Assembly: GCF_001956045.1 (NCBI RefSeq)
Contig: NZ_MRTH01000006.1
Coordinates: forward strand, 186,001 to 250,000
Direction of reading: 5' to 3'
Source of the DNA: Paenibacillus sp. FSL H7-0331
GTDB taxonomy: Bacteria; Bacillota; Bacilli; Paenibacillales; NBRC-103111
Length of the DNA stretch: 64,000 nt
This document shows, one piece after another, positions 27,866 through 36,944 of this stretch. The translations under genes and the position numbers were made by a program. Each line of letters begins with the position of its first letter. Within the stretch, counting starts at the first letter, position 1. The notes under the pieces are model-generated. The model was not told the origin of the DNA. It saw only the letters and a list, made by a program, of their open reading frames with translations, and searched no databases.

Positions 27866-28366
27866 ATGACTGTGCTGAATGTGAAAAATTTATGTGAAAC
27901 TACGAAGTACAAGCTAAATGAAGCAACTGCAAAAATCGAAAAATTTCTGAATGATCATTCTCTGCAAGAGCTCAACAAAGAGCAAGAACCTGAGATGGAT
28001 GAATTTTACAAAGGTTTTTTGTCAGATACCAGGCATTTGTTGGTATTCAGTGAAGTTGCTTATGAGAAGCTTGGTATGAGTTTACGTCGTCCCAGCTTTA
28101 ATGTGGAATATGCGGAAAAAGTACTTTATGAAGTTTATCATAGTTCGGTGAACAGCTTCTTTTATCCGAAACATGAGTGCTATTCCGAGGATGGCCGTTA
28201 CGCTTATACCGGACAGGATGCGATTCGCTTCCGCAAAAAACCGATTCGTGAGGTACGTGATTTGACCATCGAGCTTTCGAAAATTTTTGAAACGCTTCGG
28301 GAAGATCTGACTTATTATGAAACGGATTACATTACCCAAAAACGGATGCAAGGTGAGAGAGTCTAA
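27866..28366 (+). CDS. ypuI: DUF3907 family protein (YpuI-like)
   Basis: A 166-residue soluble protein that matches the YpuI family over its full length: 'FYKGFLSDTRHLLVFSEVAYEKLGMSLRR' region and 'FFYPKHECYSEDGRYAYTG'. Function unknown; found mainly in Bacillales. An excellent AAAGGAGGTCC site precedes ATG. It has its own terminator and appears to be a one-gene unit. Confidence 0.85.
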   Translation: MTVLNVKNLCETTKYKLNEATAKIEKFLNDHSLQELNKEQEPEMDEFYKGFLSDTRHLLVFSEVAYEKLGMSLRRPSFNVEYAEKVLYEVYHSSVNSFFYPKHECYSEDGRYAYTGQDAIRFRKKPIREVRDLTIELSKIFETLREDLTYYETDYITQKRMQGERV

Positions 28367-28387
28367 TCTTGCTTTATTGTGATGATG

Positions 28388-28417
28388 AAAAAAGGTGCTA
28401 TGTAGCATCTTTTTTTG
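28388..28417 (+). terminator. Intrinsic terminator after the DUF3907 gene
   Basis: AAGGTGCT and AGCATCTT pair (one G-U) around ATGT, with A run before and T run after. Confidence 0.9.
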
Positions 28418-28438
28418 TTTTAGAGAGGACATGAAGCG

Positions 28439-29584
28439 ATGAATGGACAAGAACAGGATTGGCACATTACTGCTGAACAGCTGACACCCATCAGTAAGCA
28501 GCTAATAATATGGAACCAGCATCCAAGCGGCGGATATACGGCATGTCCACTGTTTGCTAATTATGCCTATAGTTGGCTGCGGGACGGCAGCTTTATTGCC
28601 AATGCAATGGATGTTTCTGGGGAACCAGAAAGTGCGGCCGATTTTTATAATTGGGTCAACCCAATCATATTACGTATGAAAACTCGCATCGAGCTGCTTT
28701 TGGAAAGGTTTGAGCGTGGGGATAGTATAGAACAGCATGAATTTTTACATACGCGCTACCAGTTGGATGGTCGGGATGATCACAATGCAGAGTGGGGGCA
28801 TTTTCAGCTTGATGGTTATGGGACCTGGCTGTGGGGGCTTGTCGAGCATTACCGAATAGCAGGGCAAACCGAGATGCCTGAGACTATTGCAGATAGTGTC
28901 GATCTGGTGGTCCGCTATTTATGTGCATTTTGGGAGCAGCCGAATTTTGATTGCTGGGAGGAGCGCGGCGATCAACTGCATCCTTCAACGCTTGCATGCA
29001 TTTATGGAGGGCTCGAAGCCATTGGAAGATTTAATGGTCGTACGGACTTGCTGGAAATTTGCGCACAGATCAAACAGTTTATTGTGGAGCACATGGTGCA
29101 TCCTGAGCGCGGATATGTAGTGAAAAGCATTCAGCCGACCTATACTGGAAATGAATACGAAATTGGATATGGTGGTGTAGATGCGAGCGCGCTGTGGTTG
29201 TGTGAACCGTTTCAGGTATTTGCAGCGGATCACCCTGTGATGGCAGCTACGATCAGCAAAATTGAAGCGGATTTGAAAACAACAGATGGCGGAATCAGAC
29301 GTTATTCCGAGGATGAATATTATGGCGGAGGCGCATGGATTTTGCTCACCGCCTGGTATGGCTGGGTATCACTGGCCTCAGGTAAACGGCTGGAGGCTGA
29401 GCAAGCCTTACAGTGGATTGTGAAGCAAGCGGATTCGCTTGGGCGATTACCGGAGCAGGTAGCACATGCTGAGACTGATTCAGAGGTGTATCAAGGCTGG
29501 TTGAGCCGCTTGGGAACGCCTGCAACCCCATTATTGTGGTCACATGCGATGTTCCTTGTCCTTAATTTCCAACTCGTCAAATAG
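28439..29584 (+). CDS. Glycoside hydrolase family 15-like protein
   Basis: A 381-residue cytoplasmic-type protein without signal peptide. The (alpha/alpha)6-barrel motifs of GH15 glucoamylases are visible: 'YSWLRDGSFIANAM', 'FQLDGYGTWLWGL', the putative acid 'CWEERGDQLHPSTLA' and the second carboxylate region 'LPEQVAHAETD'. Family members release glucose or trehalose-derived glucose from alpha-glucans; an intracellular role in glucan or trehalose use is inferred. It is shorter than typical secreted glucoamylases because starch-binding and N-terminal beta domains are absent. Confidence 0.88.
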   Translation: MNGQEQDWHITAEQLTPISKQLIIWNQHPSGGYTACPLFANYAYSWLRDGSFIANAMDVSGEPESAADFYNWVNPIILRMKTRIELLLERFERGDSIEQHEFLHTRYQLDGRDDHNAEWGHFQLDGYGTWLWGLVEHYRIAGQTEMPETIADSVDLVVRYLCAFWEQPNFDCWEERGDQLHPSTLACIYGGLEAIGRFNGRTDLLEICAQIKQFIVEHMVHPERGYVVKSIQPTYTGNEYEIGYGGVDASALWLCEPFQVFAADHPVMAATISKIEADLKTTDGGIRRYSEDEYYGGGAWILLTAWYGWVSLASGKRLEAEQALQWIVKQADSLGRLPEQVAHAETDSEVYQGWLSRLGTPATPLLWSHAMFLVLNFQLVK

Positions 29585-29630
29585 TATGGACTTTTCAATC
29601 CACGGGTACATTGATATAGGGGTGATGAAA

Positions 29631-29840
29631 ATGCCAGATGTGAACTGCAGTGTAGCCAATTGTACGTATTGGGCTAACGGTAACAAATGTAATGCAAAGT
29701 CGATATTAATCGATATCGATCAGCATGCAAATGTGGATGTGTCAACAGAATTTGCTGGAGAGCATGGTTCTACAGAGCACAAGGATTATGCGGAGAACAC
29801 GCAAAATACATGTTGTCACACGTTTAAAGCAAAAAAGTAA
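29631..29840 (+). CDS. DUF1540 domain small cysteine-rich protein
   Basis: A 69-residue protein with the metal-binding-like pattern 'VNCSVANCTYWANGNKC' at the start and 'TCCHTF' at the end. The central part is acidic. The family is common in Firmicutes, often more than one per spore former, and has no proven role. I choose ATG at 29631 since ATAGGGGTG is best spaced for it; ATG at 29625 is also possible. Confidence 0.85.
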   Translation: MPDVNCSVANCTYWANGNKCNAKSILIDIDQHANVDVSTEFAGEHGSTEHKDYAENTQNTCCHTFKAKK

Positions 29841-29890
29841 GGGAATGAATGACATTATTCTAAAATTTGTCTAGCTGGTCGTACGAAAAA

Positions 29891-29920
29891 AGTGTACAAT
29901 AAGGTATCATCTTGTACACT
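29891..29920. promoter_or_regulatory. 9-bp inverted repeat upstream of the lytic transglycosylase; possible operator
   Basis: AGTGTACAA (29891-29899) and TTGTACACT (29912-29920) with a 12-nt centre, ending exactly at the AAGGAG ribosome site. A TACAAT -10-like hexamer is embedded in the left arm. It could be a repressor site or an RNA hairpin covering the ribosome site. Confidence 0.45.
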
Positions 29921-29937
29921 AAGGAGCATTGTCTTCT

Positions 29938-30633
29938 ATGAATATTGATCCACGAATGTTAAAAGAGCTTTTACGTATGCAATTGCTGAACAAAACGGAT
30001 ATTCTTTCCAACAAAGTTTCAGGCTCGAATGATGATGAATCTGAGTTTTCGGAGCTGTTAAATGATTTATTGTCACAAAACACGGACAGCCCGATGCTTA
30101 GCAATGTCGGAGCATCTGCTCCTGTAACCCAAACGGCTCTTAAACCGAGCAGCTTAAATCCATTATTCGCGTCCGCCAGTTCCTATCGTACAGGCCAAAC
30201 AACCGGTTCCTCACAAGCTAAGGAATTGGACCCGTTAATTCAAGAAGCAGGCAGACGACATCAAGTTCAACCGAGCTTGGTCAAAGCGGTTATTGATGCA
30301 GAGTCGTCCTTTAACTCAAAGGCAGTATCTCAGGCTGGAGCCAAAGGCTTGATGCAATTGATGGATGCAACGGGTAAAAGCGTCGGCGTGACCGATCCTT
30401 TTGATCCTGTACAAAACGTTCAGGGCGGAACCAAGTATTTATCGAATCTTTTGAAGAAATATGATGGGAACCAGGGTGTGGCTTTAGCTGCTTATAATGC
30501 AGGCTCTGGTCGTATCGACCGTTTGGGCATTGCTAACGACAACGATTTGGCAGCCAAGATGGGTCAGCTTCCCAAAGAAACTCAAGCCTATGTTGCCAAG
30601 GTCATGAATTTACAACGCAATTATGAAGGATAA
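29938..30633 (+). CDS. Lytic transglycosylase domain-containing protein
   Basis: A 231-residue protein. The C-terminal SLT domain (about 95-225) has the catalytic glutamate in 'VIDAESSFNSKAVS', 'GAKGLMQLMDATGKSVG', 'GTKYLSNLLKKYDG' and 'ALAAYNAGSGRIDR'. Such enzymes cleave the MurNAc-GlcNAc bond of peptidoglycan with anhydro product. There is no obvious signal peptide; the N-terminal 90 residues are serine-rich and low-complexity, as in YjbJ-like proteins. ATG at 29938 with AAGGAG 11 nt upstream; TTG at 29929 is an alternative too close to the site. Confidence 0.88.
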   Translation: MNIDPRMLKELLRMQLLNKTDILSNKVSGSNDDESEFSELLNDLLSQNTDSPMLSNVGASAPVTQTALKPSSLNPLFASASSYRTGQTTGSSQAKELDPLIQEAGRRHQVQPSLVKAVIDAESSFNSKAVSQAGAKGLMQLMDATGKSVGVTDPFDPVQNVQGGTKYLSNLLKKYDGNQGVALAAYNAGSGRIDRLGIANDNDLAAKMGQLPKETQAYVAKVMNLQRNYEG

Positions 30634-30645
30634 CAATTAGCGACC

Positions 30646-30702
30646 CAAGACCTAAAGCAAGTACCCTTACTAGTGAGGGACTTGCCTAGGTCTTGTTTTT
30701 TG
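30646..30702 (+). terminator. Strong intrinsic terminator after the lytic transglycosylase gene
   Basis: AAGACCTA and TAGGTCTT form the outer stem and GCAAGT/GACTTGC extends it, followed by GTTTTTT. It separates the transglycosylase gene from the cysteine desulfurase. Confidence 0.93.
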
Positions 30703-30732
30703 TGGTTGTCTACCTATAGAGGAGAAGTGACG

Positions 30733-31905
30733 ATGTTATATTTGGACTATGCTGCAACAACGCCTCCTTATGATGAAGTCGTCGATGCGGTTGCTGAAGT
30801 CATGAAGCAGCATTATGGAAATCCCTCTTCCTTGCATCGTCTGGGTGTTGTGGCTGAACAACTGGTAAGTCAAGCCAGAGCCGTCATCGCAAGCAGCTTG
30901 AGCTGCCAGCCGGAAGAGATCCGATTCACCTCAGGCGGGACCGAAAGCAATAATTGGGCGATACAGGCCACAGCCCGCCGATTTCGGCACCGCGGTAATC
31001 ATTTGATTACGACAGCTGTGGAGCATGCCTCGGTATATGAAACCTTTCGTGAGCTTGAGCGGCAGGGATTCCGAGTCACCTATTTGCCTGTAGACGCAAC
31101 GGGAGCCGTGAAGCTTGAAGAGTTGGACAAGGCTCTCAGCGATGATACGATTATGGTCAGTATAATGGCGGTAAATAACGAAATGGGACGTATTCAGCCG
31201 ATATCCGCTATTGGCGAGCTGCTGCGACAACGGTCTCGTACGATTGTATTTCATGTAGATGCCGTACAGGCTATCGGTAAACTGCCACTGCATCCTGGGA
31301 AGCTCAAGATTGATCTATTGTCCTGCTCTGCCCATAAGCTGCGGGGTCCTAAGGGGAGCGGTTTTTTATACGTTAGAAAAGGCTTGGAGCTTCCTCCCTT
31401 ACTGTATGGGGGCGGACAGGAAGGTGGCCTTCGATCGGGTACGGAGAATGTTCCGTCGCTTGTCGGTATGGCCAAGGCAATCAGAATGGCTGTGGAGGAG
31501 CAGGAACGGTTTTATACACATACCCATCTTTTGCGAAAACAGCTGGCAGCTGCAATTCGGGATATTCCTGAGTTAAGGCTGAGCGGGTCTGATATAGAGG
31601 ACGAAATGGCACCGCATATTGTGCATTTTTGTTTTCCTGGGATGAAATCCGAGGTGCTCGTTCATGCTTTAGAGGAAGCGGACATTTATGTATCCAGCCG
31701 CTCGGCTTGCTCTTCATCTGCCAACAAACCGAGCCGTGTACTCAAGGCAATGGGCTTTGATGATGCACGGGCTATAAGTGGTATTCGAGTTAGCTATTCG
31801 CTGAGTCAAACGATCGACGATATGAACTATTTTGGTGAACAATTACAAAAGGCTGTTGAGCGCTTGAAGCACACGATCACAGGGCAGCCAAATCGAAGGA
31901 GGTAG
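30733..31905 (+). CDS. Cysteine desulfurase (IscS/NifS family)
   Basis: A 390-residue PLP enzyme that moves sulfur from cysteine to acceptor proteins. The PLP lysine is in 'SAHKLRGPKGSGFLY', the mobile catalytic cysteine in 'SSRSACSSSA', and 'GGTESNNWAI' binds PLP phosphate. The next gene, 6 bp away, is thiI, so the likely job is to feed sulfur to ThiI for 4-thiouridine in tRNA (as NifZ in B. subtilis). I choose ATG at 30733 after GAGGAGAAG; an in-frame upstream start at 30673 lies in the terminator. Confidence 0.94.
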   Translation: MLYLDYAATTPPYDEVVDAVAEVMKQHYGNPSSLHRLGVVAEQLVSQARAVIASSLSCQPEEIRFTSGGTESNNWAIQATARRFRHRGNHLITTAVEHASVYETFRELERQGFRVTYLPVDATGAVKLEELDKALSDDTIMVSIMAVNNEMGRIQPISAIGELLRQRSRTIVFHVDAVQAIGKLPLHPGKLKIDLLSCSAHKLRGPKGSGFLYVRKGLELPPLLYGGGQEGGLRSGTENVPSLVGMAKAIRMAVEEQERFYTHTHLLRKQLAAAIRDIPELRLSGSDIEDEMAPHIVHFCFPGMKSEVLVHALEEADIYVSSRSACSSSANKPSRVLKAMGFDDARAISGIRVSYSLSQTIDDMNYFGEQLQKAVERLKHTITGQPNRRR

Positions 31906-31911
31906 CTAGAG

Positions 31912-33114
31912 ATGAAGCCCGATATGATTATGCTTCGTTTGGGGGAGCTTACACTAAAAGGGAAAAACCGCAGCCGGTTTGAGAAGGTCGTTTTTGAGCA
32001 GGTAAAAAAATCAGTTCAGAGCTTTTCAAGGCTTACTTTTGTACTAGAATTCGGCAGGGTGTACATACACTTAAACGAGGAGCCTTATGAAGCGGTTCAG
32101 GAACGGCTGCGGAAGGTGCTCGGCTTGTCTTCATTTAGTCCGGTGTTTACAGCACCCTTGGAGCTTGAAGCGATTCAGTCCACTGCCCTGGCAGCAATGG
32201 AAAAGCTGGAGAACGGACAAGCCGAATTCAAGGTGACTGTGCGCCGCGTCAACAAAAAATTCCCTTATGACTCACAAGAGATGAACAAGCTGGTTGCTGG
32301 CTTTGTCCTTAAGGCTATCCCTGGTCTGAAGGTCAATGTCAATCAGCCTGAGGTTGAGCTTAAAGTGGAGCTGCGCGAAAAGCAGGCTTTGATTTTTTCG
32401 CACAGCGTTAATGGAGTGGGAGGTTTTCCGCTCGGTACAAATGGGAAAGCAATGCTGATGCTTTCTGGTGGCATTGATAGCCCGGTTGCAGGGTTTCTTG
32501 CACTACGACAAGGCTTGAAGCTTGAGGCTGTGCATTTTCACAGCTATCCCTATACGAGCGAAAGATCGCAGCAAAAGGTGAAGGAGTTGGTTGCCAAGCT
32601 GTGCGGGTATGCGGGTGATATCAGGCTGCATATGGTGCCGTTCACGAGCATACAAACCCGTATTCATGAGGTTTATAAGGAGGATCTGTTTATTACGCTG
32701 CTTAGGCGTGCGATGTTTCGGATAACGGAAAAGCTGGCAGAGAACTACGGGGCATCGGCAATCGTAACCGGAGAAAGCTTGGGTCAGGTGGCCAGCCAAA
32801 CCATCAACAGTATGAATGTCATCGGACGTGCCGTGGAAGTTCCGATCATCCAGCCGTTGGTTTGTATGGAAAAAAAGGAAATCATCCGGATTGCTGAAGA
32901 TATTGATACGTTTGAAATTTCGATTTTACCGTATGAGGATTGCTGCACCTTGTTTATGCCTCCTTATCCCAGTACAAACCCAAGCTTGCGTATTGTAGAA
33001 AGTATTGAGAAGAGTATGGAGTGGCTGGACGCCGAATTGGACGAAGCTGTCAGGCTCACCGAACAGATATGGATTGGGGCCGATGAAAAGCCACAGTTCG
33101 CGGCTTTATTTTAA
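31912..33114 (+). CDS. thiI: tRNA 4-thiouridine synthase ThiI
   Basis: A 400-residue enzyme with ferredoxin-like plus THUMP N-terminal domains (about 1-165) and an adenylating PP-loop domain with 'LSGGIDSPVAGF' near 185. It activates tRNA U8 for sulfur transfer. It lacks the C-terminal rhodanese domain of E. coli ThiI, the usual Gram-positive form. ATG after GGAGGTAG, in an operon with the cysteine desulfurase. Confidence 0.97.
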   Translation: MKPDMIMLRLGELTLKGKNRSRFEKVVFEQVKKSVQSFSRLTFVLEFGRVYIHLNEEPYEAVQERLRKVLGLSSFSPVFTAPLELEAIQSTALAAMEKLENGQAEFKVTVRRVNKKFPYDSQEMNKLVAGFVLKAIPGLKVNVNQPEVELKVELREKQALIFSHSVNGVGGFPLGTNGKAMLMLSGGIDSPVAGFLALRQGLKLEAVHFHSYPYTSERSQQKVKELVAKLCGYAGDIRLHMVPFTSIQTRIHEVYKEDLFITLLRRAMFRITEKLAENYGASAIVTGESLGQVASQTINSMNVIGRAVEVPIIQPLVCMEKKEIIRIAEDIDTFEISILPYEDCCTLFMPPYPSTNPSLRIVESIEKSMEWLDAELDEAVRLTEQIWIGADEKPQFAALF

Positions 33115-33188
33115 AAAGGTAAATGGGTATCACAGATTAGGCTAAGAGATGGGTGGTTGCTGAGTAATTGTATGGGAGGTAAGAAGGA

Positions 33189-33857
33189 ATGCTGGATTGG
33201 ATTTTATTATTCTTGCAGATCATGCTTATCAATATTGTTCTCAGCGGCGACAACGCTGTCGTGATCGCTTTAGCTAGTAAAAACCTGCCTCCCGATCAAC
33301 GCAAGCAGGCGATATGGTGGGGTGCTTTTGGAGCAATAGCGCTGCGTGTCTTGTTGACGATTATAGCTGTATATATACTTAGCGTACCTTTTGTTCAAGC
33401 TTTGGGCTCTGTGCTGCTGTTCTGGATTGCGGTTAAGCTGTTGATTGATGAGGAAGGGATTTCGGATGTAAAGGAAGCCTCAACCTTGTGGAAGGCGATT
33501 CGTACGATTATCGTGGCAGATTTTGTTATGAGTCTGGATAATGTGCTGGCGATAGCGGCCAAAGCTAACAATAACCTGGCTGTGATCATACTTGGGATTG
33601 GGCTTAGTGTTCCGATCATAATATGGGGCAGTACGATGGTGATGAAGTTGTTGACGAAGTATCCCATATTCGTGTATCTGGGCGCTGCTCTACTTGGTTA
33701 TACAGCCGGTGAAATGTTCGTCAAGGATAAAGTCGTTACCGATATTTTGTTGACTGATGTACCGCACTGGATCGTTCCGATTGCAGCAACAATAGTCGTT
33801 GTCGGAGCTGGGTTTTGGAAGAAAATAATACTGAAGCCGCGAACACACCATTTTTGA
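33189..33857 (+). CDS. TerC family integral membrane protein (YjbE-like)
   Basis: A 222-residue protein with about seven membrane helices. The TerC signatures 'VLSGDNAVVIALAS' (about 20-33) and 'IVADFVMSLDNVLAIAA' (about 110-126) place acidic residues inside the membrane, likely metal-binding. Bacillus relatives (YjbE, YkoY type) export manganese or load exoenzymes with it. No yybP-ykoY riboswitch fits in the 74-bp upstream gap. RBS GGGAGG. One-gene unit with a terminator. Confidence 0.9.
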   Translation: MLDWILLFLQIMLINIVLSGDNAVVIALASKNLPPDQRKQAIWWGAFGAIALRVLLTIIAVYILSVPFVQALGSVLLFWIAVKLLIDEEGISDVKEASTLWKAIRTIIVADFVMSLDNVLAIAAKANNNLAVIILGIGLSVPIIIWGSTMVMKLLTKYPIFVYLGAALLGYTAGEMFVKDKVVTDILLTDVPHWIVPIAATIVVVGAGFWKKIILKPRTHHF

Positions 33858-33887
33858 AACGGTATTGTATAGGGTGCTGAAGGTATG

Positions 33888-33919
33888 AGATAGGTTGCTA
33901 TAGCACCTATCTTTTTTTG
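33888..33919 (+). terminator. Intrinsic terminator after the TerC-family gene
   Basis: AGATAGGT pairs with ACCTATCT, inner GCTATAGC, then a seven-base T run. Confidence 0.93.
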
Positions 33920-34002
33920 TTGTGTTCTTAATATGGCGTACAAGTATGGACAGTTATCGAGCGCGTAGTCAATTCATAATGGATTATGTAGTCGTTTTTA
34001 TA

Positions 34003-34025
34003 TATAATAATGATAATCATTATCA
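34003..34025 (+). promoter_or_regulatory. Perfect Fur box directly downstream of a -10 element
   Basis: TATAAT (34003-34008) is followed immediately by the perfect 7-1-7 palindrome TGATAATCATTATCA (34011-34025), the core Fur recognition sequence. Binding would block transcription start of the AraC gene when iron is sufficient. The -35 region (TGGATT at 33980, 17 bp away) is poor. Confidence 0.85.
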
Positions 34026-34042
34026 AATGAGGTGTTTCAGTT

Positions 34043-35026
34043 ATGGAAGTAACTCCTTTTAAGCAAATTTTCGATCTTTATTTTGACTCCTTATCCTTAC
34101 AGCAGCATGTCCATTCAGGTAGGGGAACGGCAGCGAGGAAGCTTGATCATGCAATCGGTGAAGGGTATGTGAATCATGTGATTACCCAATCCGGGATTGA
34201 AATTATAGATTCCAATTACCAGCTGGCAGACAACCGAAATGTGAGCTTTCATTTTAACGCGGCTATGGTTGAGCTTAGCTTTTGCCTGCAGGGAAATGGA
34301 GAAATCTATGCTTCAGGCACTCGGCACAAGCTTAAGGCTAACAACTGCTCACTCCAATTTATGCATGACTTTGACGTCTCATTTCAATATGGAATTGAGA
34401 CACCCATTCGAACGTTGGCGATCTGTGTGCCAGTTTCATTGTTCGATCGCTATATGTATGATTTGGAATCGAAGGGTCCAATAAGCTTTACTGGCATACT
34501 TGGATCTAATGCTTTTCGCATGTTTCATATGTCCATACAACCGGAAACGTCGCGAATATTGAACCAGCTGATAGAAAGTCCCTTCACATCTACCATGCAT
34601 CGGATGTATGCCGAGAGCAAAGCCTTGGAGCTGTTGGCTATTTTCTTTGATGCTGCTTTATTTGAACGGACAACCTCGTACAAAGCAGCTTCAATATCCA
34701 AAAATGATCGATCTAAGATTGTGAAAGCCCAAGAGGTGCTGCATGAGCGTATGGCAGCCCCACCTTCATTGATCGAGTTATCGCGTATCGTTGGACTGAA
34801 TGATTACAAACTCAAAATTGGCTTCAAAGAGCAATATGGTAAAAGTGTATTTGCTTACTTGCGAGATAGGCGAATGGATAAGGCCAAGAAATTGCTGCAA
34901 AGCGGTCAAGTCAGTGTCAGTCAAGCCGCAGGTTTAGTAGGTTATGCTAATTTCAGCCATTTTGCAGAGCTGTTTCGCAAGTATTATGGATATAATCCTT
35001 CAGAGCTGATCAGAGAGCGAAATTAA
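34043..35026 (+). CDS. AraC family transcriptional regulator of an iron-uptake locus
   Basis: A 327-residue regulator. Its N-terminal part (about 1-220) resembles a cupin/AraC sensor and the C-terminal part (about 225-325) has two helix-turn-helix units ending 'ANFSHFAELFRKYYGYNPSELIRER'. The placement under a perfect Fur box and 112 bp ahead of a YbtP/YbtQ-like transporter pair suggests a YbtA-type regulator that responds to iron-loaded siderophore and activates the transporter genes. The ligand is inferred, not seen. RBS GAGGTG. Confidence 0.88.
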   Translation: MEVTPFKQIFDLYFDSLSLQQHVHSGRGTAARKLDHAIGEGYVNHVITQSGIEIIDSNYQLADNRNVSFHFNAAMVELSFCLQGNGEIYASGTRHKLKANNCSLQFMHDFDVSFQYGIETPIRTLAICVPVSLFDRYMYDLESKGPISFTGILGSNAFRMFHMSIQPETSRILNQLIESPFTSTMHRMYAESKALELLAIFFDAALFERTTSYKAASISKNDRSKIVKAQEVLHERMAAPPSLIELSRIVGLNDYKLKIGFKEQYGKSVFAYLRDRRMDKAKKLLQSGQVSVSQAAGLVGYANFSHFAELFRKYYGYNPSELIRERN

Positions 35027-35070
35027 AATCCCTTAAACCGTTATCCTATCCCTCTTGCGGTAGTTGCAGG

Positions 35071-35119
35071 ATCATCGATTGTTTATACTCAGTTCATATT
35101 GAGAGTCATTATCGATGAT
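35071..35119. promoter_or_regulatory. Second Fur-like box and 9-bp inverted repeat ahead of the ABC genes
   Basis: TGAGAGTCATTATCG (35100-35114) matches 12 of 15 positions of the 7-1-7 Fur core seen upstream. It lies between the arms of ATCATCGAT (35071-35079) and ATCGATGAT (35111-35119), a possible activator site. No convincing -35/-10 pair was found here. Confidence 0.5.
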
Positions 35120-35138
35120 TGAAGGGAGAAAAAGAAAT

Positions 35139-36944
35139 ATGGCAAAGAAAGCGGGAATGGCGAGACTATTCGAAATTGCCGAAGAAAAACGGGGACTTCT
35201 GCTCATCTCGTGCTTGTTATCTTCGCTTAGTGCAATGTTCATGCTTGTGCCGTATGTGTCCGTATATTTTATACTGGAAGAGCTGCTAAAGCATGCGTCA
35301 GACCCGAGGTTAGCTAATGGCGAATTAATGATCAGCTGGGGTGTAGTCGCATTACTGGGTCTGTTGGGAAGTCTGGTTACGATGTATGCTGGAGGCATGG
35401 CTTCACATATCGCTGCCTTTCGTATTTTGTATCGATTGCGTATTAAGCTTTCCGCTCATATTGGCAAGCTGCCGCTTGGTTGGCTGAACGGGACGTCTAC
35501 GGGGGTAGTGAAGAAAACGCTCGACAATAATGTGGAAAAGGTAGAGACGTTCATCGCACACCAGCTTCCGGATCTGGTTCATGTGATCATGACTACGCTT
35601 CTTATGATTGTCGTTATGCTCTATTTGAATATTTGGCTGGCGTTAGCCTGCATGATTCCGATTCTGCTTGGATTCGGTATCCAGATGGCATTGATGACAG
35701 GGGCAGAAGCGAAAAGAAATATAAAGCTTTATTATGATTCACTGGAACGCATGAACGGGTCAGCTGTCCAATATGTAAGAGGGATGCCTGCGATCAAGAT
35801 ATTCGGGCAAACCGTACATTCCTTTCGGAGATTTTCCGCGGATATGACCAGCTACCGCGACTACTGCATCAAGTATGCAGACCAGTTTCAGAACGGGTAC
35901 CTGATCTTCAAGGTCATTCTCAGCTCGTTCGCTGCCTTTGTCCTGCCGGTTGGTGTATTCCTGCTGCAGCGCGATCCTGGTAGTGTAGCCTTCGCCTCTG
36001 TGCTGCTCTTCTTTCTTGTCATGGCACCGGGCATTTCGACACCGATGTTCAAGATTATGTTTATGGCTTCCTCGCTGAGGGACATTAACGAAGGTATCGA
36101 AAGAATGGATCGGATTCTGCAAGAGACGGTGATTCCAGAACCGCTAGTTCCCAAGACTCCAACCACATTTGAGGTTAGCTTTGACAAGGTCTCTTTCTCG
36201 TATCTCAGTGAGCTGGATCACGTTCACAGCCAAGCGCTCAGCGAGCTGTCCTTTGTGGCTGAACAGGGAAAAGTAACGGCCTTGGTTGGGCCGTCCGGTT
36301 CGGGGAAGTCAACTGTAGCGAATCTGGTGCCGCGATTCTGGGATGTGGGTGAAGGTGCCGTTCGGATAGGCGGGATCGATATAAGGGACATAGGTACAGA
36401 AAATCTGATGAATACCGTAGCCTTTGTATTTCAGGAAACCTTTCTGTTCTATGACACCATCTATGAGAATATAGCTGTGGGTCGGCCTAAAGCTTCACCT
36501 GAGGACGTATATGCAGCTGCGAAAGCAGCGCAATGCCACGGCTTTATAAGCAGCCTGCCGCAAGGTTACGATACGCTGATAGGGGCCGGTGGAGTGTACC
36601 TATCCGGCGGCGAAGAACAACGGATAGCGGTAGCCAGAGCCATTCTAAAGAATGCACCTATTCTTGTACTGGATGAGGCGACGGCTTTTGCCGATCCGGA
36701 GAACGAATATGAGATGCAACTGGCCCTTAAAAAACTAACGATCGGAAAAACGGTAATCGTCATCGCACATCGATTATCAACGATTAGAGATGCAGATCAA
36801 ATACTCGTATTAAACAATGGGCGTATGGAGGAGCAGGGAGAGCATGATGCATTGGTATCTAAACAGGGGCTATATGCCCGAATGTGGCATACCTATACGA
36901 ATGCGGAGCAATGGCAGATAGCGAAAGGGGGCAGCCCCATATGA
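35139..36944 (+). CDS. Half-ABC transporter, siderophore-import type (YbtP/IrtA-like)
   Basis: A 601-residue fusion of a six-helix exporter-fold membrane domain (about 15-310) and a nucleotide-binding domain with Walker A 'GPSGSGKST', signature 'LSGGEEQRIAVARA' and Walker B 'ILVLDEATAFADPENE'. The 'ATAFADPE' D-loop wording is typical of the YbtP/IrtA branch, which imports ferric siderophores although its fold is that of exporters. No siderophore-interacting reductase domain is fused. I choose ATG at 35139 (GGGAG 10 nt before); ATG at 35115 lies ahead of the site. It overlaps the partner gene by 4 bp (ATGA). Confidence 0.88.
   Translation: MAKKAGMARLFEIAEEKRGLLLISCLLSSLSAMFMLVPYVSVYFILEELLKHASDPRLANGELMISWGVVALLGLLGSLVTMYAGGMASHIAAFRILYRLRIKLSAHIGKLPLGWLNGTSTGVVKKTLDNNVEKVETFIAHQLPDLVHVIMTTLLMIVVMLYLNIWLALACMIPILLGFGIQMALMTGAEAKRNIKLYYDSLERMNGSAVQYVRGMPAIKIFGQTVHSFRRFSADMTSYRDYCIKYADQFQNGYLIFKVILSSFAAFVLPVGVFLLQRDPGSVAFASVLLFFLVMAPGISTPMFKIMFMASSLRDINEGIERMDRILQETVIPEPLVPKTPTTFEVSFDKVSFSYLSELDHVHSQALSELSFVAEQGKVTALVGPSGSGKSTVANLVPRFWDVGEGAVRIGGIDIRDIGTENLMNTVAFVFQETFLFYDTIYENIAVGRPKASPEDVYAAAKAAQCHGFISSLPQGYDTLIGAGGVYLSGGEEQRIAVARAILKNAPILVLDEATAFADPENEYEMQLALKKLTIGKTVIVIAHRLSTIRDADQILVLNNGRMEEQGEHDALVSKQGLYARMWHTYTNAEQWQIAKGGSPI

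Noticed and set aside
33115..33188. Possible yybP-ykoY manganese riboswitch before the TerC-family gene
   Set aside because: Only 74 bp are available and none of the conserved riboswitch motifs is seen.
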